From assembly GCA_903875345.1 (NCBI GenBank), contig CAIQVS010000332.1:1-50792 (forward strand): DNA of 50,792 nucleotides, in the 5' to 3' direction. Shown here piece by piece: positions 43,177-50,792 of this stretch. Source of the DNA: an uncultured Pseudomonadota bacterium. Its GTDB lineage: Bacteria > Pseudomonadota > Alphaproteobacteria > UBA9219. The notes beneath the pieces were generated by a model. The model was given only the letters and a program-made list of their open reading frames with translations, searched no databases and was not told where the DNA came from. Each line of letters starts with the position of its first letter. Position 1 is the first letter of the stretch. Both the position numbers and the translations under genes were made by a program.

Positions 43177-45386
43177 CCCAATCTGCGAAAAAAATCTCCA
43201 CAGGTTCTCTGGATACCGACAAGCTCCTCGCCGAGCACGGCATGTCGCGCGAGGAATACGCGGTCCTGCTCAAGGTTCTGGGACGCGAGCCGACATTGGC
43301 TGAATTCGGTGTCTCCGCCGCGATGTGGTCGGAGCATTGCTCATACAAATCCACCCGCATCTGGCTGAAACAACTGCCAACCAAGGCTCCGCACGTTATC
43401 TGCGGTCCAGGCGAGAACGCGGGCGTGATCGACATCGGCGACGGGCTCGCCGCCGTGTTCAAGATCGAGAGCCACAACCACCCGTCTTTTATCGAGCCTT
43501 ATCAAGGCGCGGCGACGGGGGTGGGCGGCATCCTGCGCGACGTGTTCACGATGGGCGCTCGTCCCATCGCCAATCTCAACGCGCTGCGTTTCGGCGATCC
43601 GAAGCACCCGAGGACGAAAGCGCTGCTTGCCGGAGTCGTCGCGGGCATCGGCGGCTACGGCAACTGCATGGGAATTCCGACCGTCGGCGGCGAAACGAAT
43701 TTTCACGCCAGCTACAACGGCAATTGCCTCGTCAACGCGATGACGGTCGGCATCGCCGACAAGAATAAAATCTTCTATTCCGCTGCGGCGGGCGTCGGCA
43801 ATCCGGTCGTCTATGTCGGATCGAAAACCGGACGCGACGGCATCAAGGGCGCCACGATGGCCTCCGGCGAATTCAACGCCGACAGCGACGCCAAGCGTCC
43901 GACGGTGCAGGTGGGCGATCCCTTCATCGAAAAGCTGGTGATGGAGGCTTGCCTTGAGCTTATGGCAACCGACGCCATTGTGGCGATTCAGGACATGGGC
44001 GCGGCGGGGCTAACCTCATCGTCGGTCGAGATGGCCTCAAAGGGCGGCCTCGGCATCGCGCTTGATCTCGACAAGGTGCCGTTGCGCGAAGCGGGCATGA
44101 GCGCCTATGAAATCATGCTGTCCGAGAGTCAGGAACGCATGCTGATGATCCTGAAACCGGGGCATGAAGCGGAAGCCGAAAAGATTTTCCATAAATGGGA
44201 ACTGGATTTTGCCATCATCGGCAAACTCACCGATACGGGTCGGCTGATCGCGACGCGTCACGGCAAAACCGAAATCGACATCGCCGTTGGACCGCTGGTC
44301 GAGCAATCGCCGCTGTACAATCGCCCGTGGGAGCCGACGCCCGCACCCGCGCCTATTGATGCCCATGATTATCCTCTGCCGAAGGGCGAGACTCCGTTGA
44401 CCATTCTGCAAAAGCTGATGGCCTCGCCGGATCTTGGCTCACGCCGCTGGATAACCGAACAGTATGACAGCCTCGTCGGCGGCAACACCGCGCAAGGTCC
44501 CGGCGGCGACGCCGCTGTCGTACGCCTCGAAGGCACGAACAAGGCGTTGGCGATGACGGTTGACTGCACGCCGCGTTATTGCGCCGCCGATCCTGTCATG
44601 GGCGGAGCGCAAGCCGTTGTCGAAACTTGGCGCAATCTCTGCGCCGTCGGCGCGAAGCCGCTCGCGATTACCGACAACATGAATTTCGGCAACCCCGAAA
44701 AGCCGCGTATTATGGGACAATTCGTCGGCGCGGTGGAGGGCATCAAGGAAGCCTGCCTCGCGCTCGATTATCCCGTCGTCTCCGGCAATTGCAGCCTTTA
44801 CAACGAAACCAGCGGCACTCCGATCCTGCCCGCGCCCGTCATCGGCGGAGTCGGATTGATTGAGGACGCGTCAAAGACGGTCAGCATCGGTTTCCGGCGG
44901 ACGGGCGAAAGCATCTTCGTTATCGGAGAAACCAAAGGCCATATCGGGCAATCTCTGTATCTGCGCGAGATTTTCGGCAAGGAAGAAGGTGCCGTTCCTC
45001 CGGTGCATCTGACCACCGAACGTCGCCACGGAAAATTCATCCGCACGCATATCGCGGCGGGCGACATCACGGCTTGCCACGATGTGTCCGACGGCGGATT
45101 GCTGGTCGCGCTGGCCGAAATGGCGCTGGCCGGAGACCTCGGCTGCGCGCTCGACATCGTCGAGACTCACGCCTCGTTCTGGTTCGGCGAGGATCAGGCG
45201 CGGTACATCATCACCGCCCGCGACGCCGATCATTTCCTTGCTGAGGCCGATGCTGCAGGGGTCCCTTGCTTCCTGCTCGGTCAAACAGGCGGCGAGAATC
45301 TTGCGATCAAGGGCATGGGCAGTGTTGACCTCGGCACTTTGCGCGCTGCGCATGAACATTGGATGCCGGACTATATGGCAGAATGA
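43173..45386 (+). CDS. purL: Phosphoribosylformylglycinamidine synthase subunit PurL
   Basis: PurL is the ATP-dependent synthase subunit, working with PurQ and PurS on formylglycinamide ribonucleotide. With 737 residues it is the small PurL form that needs separate PurQ. Key pieces are FGVSAAMWSEHCSYKS, the Mg/ATP region FKIESHNHPSFIEPYQGAATGVGGI, TVGGETNF, the half-repeat DCTPRYCAADPVMGG, and the C-terminal ACHDVSDGGLLVALAEM. The start overlaps the small gene ahead of it. No further purine gene follows; the OmpA-like gene converges 64 bases downstream. Confidence 0.96.
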   Translation: MTQSAKKISTGSLDTDKLLAEHGMSREEYAVLLKVLGREPTLAEFGVSAAMWSEHCSYKSTRIWLKQLPTKAPHVICGPGENAGVIDIGDGLAAVFKIESHNHPSFIEPYQGAATGVGGILRDVFTMGARPIANLNALRFGDPKHPRTKALLAGVVAGIGGYGNCMGIPTVGGETNFHASYNGNCLVNAMTVGIADKNKIFYSAAAGVGNPVVYVGSKTGRDGIKGATMASGEFNADSDAKRPTVQVGDPFIEKLVMEACLELMATDAIVAIQDMGAAGLTSSSVEMASKGGLGIALDLDKVPLREAGMSAYEIMLSESQERMLMILKPGHEAEAEKIFHKWELDFAIIGKLTDTGRLIATRHGKTEIDIAVGPLVEQSPLYNRPWEPTPAPAPIDAHDYPLPKGETPLTILQKLMASPDLGSRRWITEQYDSLVGGNTAQGPGGDAAVVRLEGTNKALAMTVDCTPRYCAADPVMGGAQAVVETWRNLCAVGAKPLAITDNMNFGNPEKPRIMGQFVGAVEGIKEACLALDYPVVSGNCSLYNETSGTPILPAPVIGGVGLIEDASKTVSIGFRRTGESIFVIGETKGHIGQSLYLREIFGKEEGAVPPVHLTTERRHGKFIRTHIAAGDITACHDVSDGGLLVALAEMALAGDLGCALDIVETHASFWFGEDQARYIITARDADHFLAEADAAGVPCFLLGQTGGENLAIKGMGSVDLGTLRAAHEHWMPDYMAE

Positions 45387-45450
45387 ATGGGGCTTTTGTT
45401 TCTCGCGCAGATTTACGCTGTGAGACGGGCGCACATCTTCGCGAACGGCA

Positions 45451-46485
45451 CTAGCGCTGGTCGAGCCGCAATTCGATACGCCGGTTTTTAGCGTAGGCGG
45501 CATCGTTGTCGGCTTGGTCGAGCGGCTGGAACTCGCCAAATCCAGCAGCGGCCAGATGATCGGGCGGAATACCGTCAGCGATCAGCCTTTCAATCACATG
45601 GATGGCGCGTTCGGTTGACAGTTCCCAATTCGATGGATAGCGGCCACTCGTGACGGGGCGTCTATCGGTATGTCCATCGACACGCAAAACCCAAGGAACA
45701 TCCGCCGGAATATCATGTTGCAATTGCTTCAATGTTACGGCGAGTTGATTGACTTGATTGACGCCTTCCCTCCCAAGATCAGCCGATCCTGTGTCGAACA
45801 AAAGCTCGGACTGGAAAATAAAACGATCACCTTCGATCCTGATGCCGGGACGATCCCCCAGAACCTGCCTCAGTTTGCCAAAAAATTCGGAACGGTATTG
45901 CTTCATTTCCTCGACCTTGTTGGCCAGAGCGAGGTTCAATTTCTGGCCAAGCGTATCGATCTGGATTTTCTGATCGGCCTTGATTTTTTCGGAGACGTCG
46001 AGTGCCGTCGCGATTTTGCTTAACTCCTGATTCAGCGTGTCAATTTTCTGCGACAAAACGACCTGAGTTTTGGCGGCATCCTGTTTCACTTGATCGATTT
46101 GCGCGTTGGAATCCACCAGCTTCTTGCTCAATTCCGTCACCTGAGCCTGAAAATTATTTTTCTGCGTCGTCTGGTCGGCAAGATCGCGCGCGAGCTGATC
46201 CTTTTGATTTGTCAGGGCTTGCGCCTCGTCAAATTCATGCGCCAGATTGTTTCGCAATCCTTGTTCGGCATTCTTTTCCGTGAGCAGCTGATCTTCGAGC
46301 GCGGAAAGCTTGTTGGATAGAGCCGTATTGGCGCCTTCGCTGCCGGACAAAGCGTTGCTGAGGAAAAATTGCGCCAGCACAAAAACAAGCAGCACAAAGA
46401 TAATGACCATCAACAGAGTCGCCAAAGCATCGACGAAGCCGGGCCATATATCCAACGTGCGACGTGAACGGCGAACGAGGCGCAC
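45451..46485 (-). CDS. OmpA-domain motor/peptidoglycan-binding protein (MotB-like)
   Basis: The 344-residue protein has one N-terminal transmembrane segment (about residues 16-45, LATLLMVIIFVLLVFVLAQF). Its DIWPGFVDALATLL stretch holds the aspartate equivalent to the proton-binding Asp of MotB. A long coiled coil (55-220, Asn/Gln/Lys-rich) leads to a C-terminal OmpA-like peptidoglycan-binding domain (FDTGSADLG and LRVDGHTDRRPV, then AAAGFGEFQPL and NRRIELRL). It follows the MotA-like gene by two bases. The pair resembles a stator-like complex anchored to the cell wall, and is common in alphaproteobacteria beside housekeeping genes. The coiled coil is much longer than in flagellar MotB. Confidence 0.88.
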   Translation of the reverse strand: MRLVRRSRRTLDIWPGFVDALATLLMVIIFVLLVFVLAQFFLSNALSGSEGANTALSNKLSALEDQLLTEKNAEQGLRNNLAHEFDEAQALTNQKDQLARDLADQTTQKNNFQAQVTELSKKLVDSNAQIDQVKQDAAKTQVVLSQKIDTLNQELSKIATALDVSEKIKADQKIQIDTLGQKLNLALANKVEEMKQYRSEFFGKLRQVLGDRPGIRIEGDRFIFQSELLFDTGSADLGREGVNQVNQLAVTLKQLQHDIPADVPWVLRVDGHTDRRPVTSGRYPSNWELSTERAIHVIERLIADGIPPDHLAAAGFGEFQPLDQADNDAAYAKNRRIELRLDQR

Positions 46486-46487
46486 GG

Positions 46488-47492
46488 TCAGCGCTCCAAT
46501 CTTTTGTCTTCAAGCGCAGTGGCTACCGTGCGTGACAGCAGCTTGAACTCCGAACGCAATTCGGTTACCAGCGCATCGCGGCTGCGTATCGTCTCATCGA
46601 CCAACCGCGTGAGCGAAGCGTCAATATTGCGCACCAGCCGAGCCTCAAGCTGGTTTTCATCCAGTTTAACGATCAGCGCCTGCTGGGCATGAACCTGATC
46701 CGTAATGGTGCGCTGCAATTCGCGCAATCCATCGGACGTTTGCTCGATCAAGGCGCGGATATAGGCCGGAATCGACGGTTCTTCGCCGGCAAACGCCGCA
46801 CTTCCACTTAACCGCGTTTGACCTGCCAGCCATTCTTCCAGATCGTTGTAAAAGGCGTTTTGAGCTTGCCCCGCCTGCAGATCAAGAAACCCAACGATCA
46901 AAGACCCGGCAAGTCCAAACAACGATGTCGCAAAAGCCGTTCCCATTCCACCGAGAGGACCTTCAAGACCTGTTTTCAGCTTGTCGAACGAAGCAGCGGC
47001 ATCCGTGCCTGAAATAGCCATCGAGCGTATTACATCGCCGATTGAGCCCACCGTACGGTTCAAACCCCAGAATGTCCCAAGCAGCCCGAGGAAAATCAGC
47101 AAGCCCACGAAATAACGCGCGAGGTCACGTTGTTCATCAAGCCTTGACGCAATGGAATCAAGTACCGACCGCAAGGACAGGGCTGACAGGGTGACCTTGT
47201 CATGACGTTCACCCAGCATGGTCGCCATAGGCGACAGCAATCTGAGCTGTTCTCCGGATAATTGCGTCTCGCCACGGCGCCAATCTTCCAGCCATTCAAC
47301 CTCAGGCTTTAAAATCATAACTTGGCGGAAATTCAGCGCGACGCCCGACAGAAAGACAATGAAAATGAGGCTGTTCAGGCCGGGATTGGCTTCGAAGGCC
47401 GTGATCAACCCCGGAAGCAGGAAAGAAGTAATGGCGGCCACCGCCGCCAGAAAAGCGACCATGCGCAACAGAAATCGATTGGGATTGACCAT
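46488..47492 (-). CDS. MotA/TolQ/ExbB-type proton channel protein
   Basis: The 334-residue protein has hydrophobic segments near residues 8-32 and 38-58 and a pair at about 125-145 and 195-220. The second pair carries FVGLLIFLGLLGTFWGLNRTVG and MGTAFATSLFGLAGSLIVGF, the MotA/TolQ/ExbB core motif. The C-terminal 100 residues form a coiled coil in the cytoplasm. It is the first gene of a two-gene unit with the OmpA-domain protein. Energy is probably taken from the proton gradient; the driven process is unknown. ZorA of Zorya defence has the same fold, but no other Zorya genes are present. Confidence 0.88.
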   Translation of the reverse strand: MVNPNRFLLRMVAFLAAVAAITSFLLPGLITAFEANPGLNSLIFIVFLSGVALNFRQVMILKPEVEWLEDWRRGETQLSGEQLRLLSPMATMLGERHDKVTLSALSLRSVLDSIASRLDEQRDLARYFVGLLIFLGLLGTFWGLNRTVGSIGDVIRSMAISGTDAAASFDKLKTGLEGPLGGMGTAFATSLFGLAGSLIVGFLDLQAGQAQNAFYNDLEEWLAGQTRLSGSAAFAGEEPSIPAYIRALIEQTSDGLRELQRTITDQVHAQQALIVKLDENQLEARLVRNIDASLTRLVDETIRSRDALVTELRSEFKLLSRTVATALEDKRLER

Positions 47493-47635
47493 TGTGTGTC
47501 CTCCGATCCTGAGACAGCAGTCCGATGTCCGAGGCTAGAGGGCTTTTCTAAAACAGGAATGTTAAAGGTCTATGAACGGAAAAAATTCATCTATTCCAGC
47601 GTGTTGTTAGCGCAACATGCGAAAAAGCTTCAGGT

Positions 47636-49141
<1,506 letters not shown>

Positions 49142-49252
49142 CTATAACGTGAACCGGGCATGAAAGCAAAACGAATATTTCGGAAGCCGATAGAGTATCA
49201 GTCCGAAGATCTGGGTTGGGCGCAGGGTCAAACCTGTCATCCAGAGCAATAT

Positions 49253-49300
49253 AAGGAACGGAAAGGTCAGGCTCCGCACCCGACCTTTCCGTTATACCTT
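49253..49300 (-). terminator. Strong hairpin after the AIPR-like gene
   Basis: AACGGAAAGGTC (49257-49268) and GACCTTTCCGTT (49282-49293) are perfect 12-base inverted repeats around a 13-base loop. AAGG (49253-49256) and CCTT (49297-49300) can extend the stem around a three-base bulge. It begins at the stop codon of the minus-strand AIPR-like gene, so a terminator for that gene is the natural reading. The run after the stem is CCTTAT, not a long T-tract, so it may also act as an RNA-stabilising hairpin. Confidence 0.65.
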
Positions 49301-50489
49301 AATGCGCCCTGAGAAAATCTAACTCAATCGATTGATAACATGACTGCCAAACCAAAGGAGATTTCCCAGTTTTGGATGGATTCTGGGCATCTAAAGCGAA
49401 GTTACCGATGGTTGTTGCTAACTTCTCTCCAAGAGAGCCTCCCATAAGCTCTGCTGGATTTAACCCTTTGCCCCAAACATAACGTCCATTCTTTTCGACT
49501 AGCATTGAGCGAAAGCCCCCAAGAATTGGATAAACAAAGCCCGCTGGAACCCCACAGTCTGCTATCTTTCCACTATAGGGCAGAGAGACCGGCTTAAATT
49601 TGCTCGGAGGAACAACTCCAGTTAGCTTTCCGAATTTTCCTCCCGAGACATCTCCAGATTTTCCTCTGGCTTTGTTATATAAGCCCGGAAGAAGAAGCTG
49701 AATCTCATCAAAGAGCTTCAAGATTTCATCTGCTAATGGATAGATCTTTTCATACGATTCGAGGTTTTCCTTAAAGTGCTTGAGGCACATCGCTTTAGAT
49801 CGGTAAGTATTGATTGGATGAGTCTGGTCGTTGAAGTGATCCTTATCAAATGCAGTTAAAATGGCGATGACTTCTCGAACATCAATTGGTTTTGGATCAC
49901 CTGTCTTTTCGTCAATCTCGTATTCCTTAAATGCGATACTGTCAAAGTATGGTTGTTTCCTTAAAACTCGCTTCAGTGAATTGAAGGATCCTTCCAGATT
50001 CATGAGGCTTTCATCTCGAACCTGATTCGATGTGTTCCGCGCATCGACCACCTTTAAAATATCTTCACCGTCAAAACCTTCGAGAATCTCAACTTTGACG
50101 TATTGCGGAACCTCAAGTGAATCTCGTTCATCTAGAATAATATTATATGTATGCCCACCATCCAACAAACCGTGCAGCCTAGGGTCTGTTAACGTGAGAC
50201 TTACGGTTGCCCCCTTGTTATCAAAAGAGACTTTCTCAGCAGACAAAACTATGCCGCGATTCATAAATAAGAAAAGATCTGGCGATTCATGAAAATCCCC
50301 ACGGATTGCTTTAGGAACAGCCCCCGTCAACTTCGGATCACGTACATTTATACGTCGCCACTTGGTGAGATCTGGAAGATTGTTCACGTCAACTACAGCG
50401 AAGTAGTCACGGTAACCGCGTTTCTGAAACGGCGTCTCAACATGACGGAAAGAAACAACGGGAACTTCAATAACAATTGGCTTACACAT
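49299..50489 (-). CDS. AIPR-like (abortive-infection phage-resistance family) protein
   Basis: This 396-residue protein resembles the AIPR family (PF10592), whose members include abortive-infection phage-resistance proteins. The pattern is LFLFMNRGIVLSAEKVSFDN (residues 72-91), then HGLLDGGHTYNIILDER (106-122), PQYVKVEILEGF, and DARNTSNQV (149-157), an arrangement of N-R-G-I, D-G-G-H-T and R-N-x-S-x-Q-V. The D-G-G-H-T motif also recalls the DGQHR group including DndB. AGGAG stands eight bases before the ATG. Base composition is much A/T-richer than its neighbours, and an IS lies 165 bases upstream, so recent transfer is likely. No methylase or second defence gene is visible. Its molecular activity is unknown. 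Confidence 0.72.
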   Translation of the reverse strand: MCKPIVIEVPVVSFRHVETPFQKRGYRDYFAVVDVNNLPDLTKWRRINVRDPKLTGAVPKAIRGDFHESPDLFLFMNRGIVLSAEKVSFDNKGATVSLTLTDPRLHGLLDGGHTYNIILDERDSLEVPQYVKVEILEGFDGEDILKVVDARNTSNQVRDESLMNLEGSFNSLKRVLRKQPYFDSIAFKEYEIDEKTGDPKPIDVREVIAILTAFDKDHFNDQTHPINTYRSKAMCLKHFKENLESYEKIYPLADEILKLFDEIQLLLPGLYNKARGKSGDVSGGKFGKLTGVVPPSKFKPVSLPYSGKIADCGVPAGFVYPILGGFRSMLVEKNGRYVWGKGLNPAELMGGSLGEKLATTIGNFALDAQNPSKTGKSPLVWQSCYQSIELDFLRAH

Positions 50490-50654
50490 GTTTTATGCTC
50501 CTAGAGGTTAGTTTTTGCTAAACCACACATCGAGGGAGGATCCCTGCGACCATGCGACCTGCCTTTCAGCAAAGTCGGGGAAATTTCTAGAACATATTTC
50601 TGTTTACTCCAAGTTCTTTTTTGCAAAACAACGGCACTCAACTTTTATTTATTA

Positions 50655-50792
50655 GGGTCCGGACTCATTGATTATAGCCAGTAAGCGACGATAGCAGCGA
50701 GACAGGCTGTGGCCAAGAAAGTAGCAGCTAACCTGTCATAACGCGTGGCAAAGCGTCGGAAGTCTTTGAGCCTGCAGAAGGTTCTCTCAACC
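50655..50792 (-). mobile_element. IS5-like insertion sequence, cut by the right window edge
   Basis: The sequence GGGTCCGGACTCATTGA (from 50655) is the probable end of an insertion sequence, and a transposase gene tail lies just inside it. The other end is outside the window, so the repeat and target duplication cannot be checked. TTA before it (50652-50654) could belong to a target duplication. Confidence 0.65.
50672..50792 (-). CDS. IS5-family transposase, C-terminal fragment
   Basis: On the minus strand the last 39 codons of a transposase read VERTFCRLKDFRRFATRYDR, then a hydrophobic tail ending AAIVAYWL and a TAA stop. The catalytic Glu of the DDE triad is in VERTF, followed by the R-L-K-x-F-R-R motif of IS5/IS1031-like transposases. 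The rest lies beyond the window edge. It is a different type from the transposase at the left edge. Confidence 0.88.
   Translation of the reverse strand, partial: VERTFCRLKDFRRFATRYDRLAATFLATACLAAIVAYWL

Noticed and set aside
45451-47492. Zorya-type defence system
   Set aside because: ZorA and ZorB have the same folds as these two genes, but no ZorC, ZorD or ZorE gene is adjacent and the pair sits by guaB in an ordinary region.

Overview
The window looks like one contig of an alphaproteobacterium with moderately high G+C content. The evidence is the gene families and their grouping: CobT-type aerobic cobaltochelatase, DUF2336, a CZB-domain chemoreceptor, small-type PurL with separate PurQ, ScoAB, an alphaproteobacterial MurD-FtsW-MurG-MurC-MurB-Ddl run, and a MotA-like/OmpA-like motor pair. 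I cannot name the genus. Both ends of the window lie inside IS5-like transposase genes of different type, so the limits are probably assembly breaks at insertion sequences.

Layout. 1-3,040: an IS tail that has cut a membrane glycosyltransferase-like gene, then tldD and the divergent asd. 3,144-8,796: dapB, an HNH nuclease, small unknown genes, and a permease-argD-lipoprotein operon. 8,972-19,768: the peptidoglycan and division (dcw) run murD-[scoAB]-ftsW-[opposite-strand unknown]-murG-murC-murB-ddl. The ddl gene encodes two ligase-like ATP-grasp domains in one chain. 19,773-24,219: ridA, cobT and phoH on the minus strand, then dapA. 24,300-28,769: skp, bamA and rseP (outer-membrane assembly), minus strand. 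28,894-32,155: gshB and typA. 32,166-36,235: a frameshifted beta-helix gene, a soluble CZB chemoreceptor and a DUF2336 protein. 36,478-40,533: apt, a large HAMP/coiled-coil membrane protein and rodA. 40,683-45,386: purQ, cysK, a zeta-toxin-like kinase with a small partner, and purL. 45,451-49,099: the OmpA-like/MotA-like pair and guaB. 49,299-50,489: an A/T-rich AIPR-like (phage-resistance family) gene beside the right-hand IS.

The genes fall into a few shared tasks. Asd, DapA and DapB make diaminopimelate, which feeds the MurC/D/G/B and Ddl steps; FtsW and RodA polymerise the product. RseP, BamA and Skp maintain the outer membrane. PurQ, PurL, GuaB and Apt serve purine supply. No tRNA, rRNA or CRISPR array was seen.

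The most unusual items are the tandem Ddl with its repeat-built linker, the zeta-like kinase and small protein coupled to purL, nested inverted-repeat arrays in two intergenic gaps (one covering the cobT start codon), the AIPR-like gene with a strong terminator, and two small open reading frames (38 and 43 codons) with plausible translation signals.
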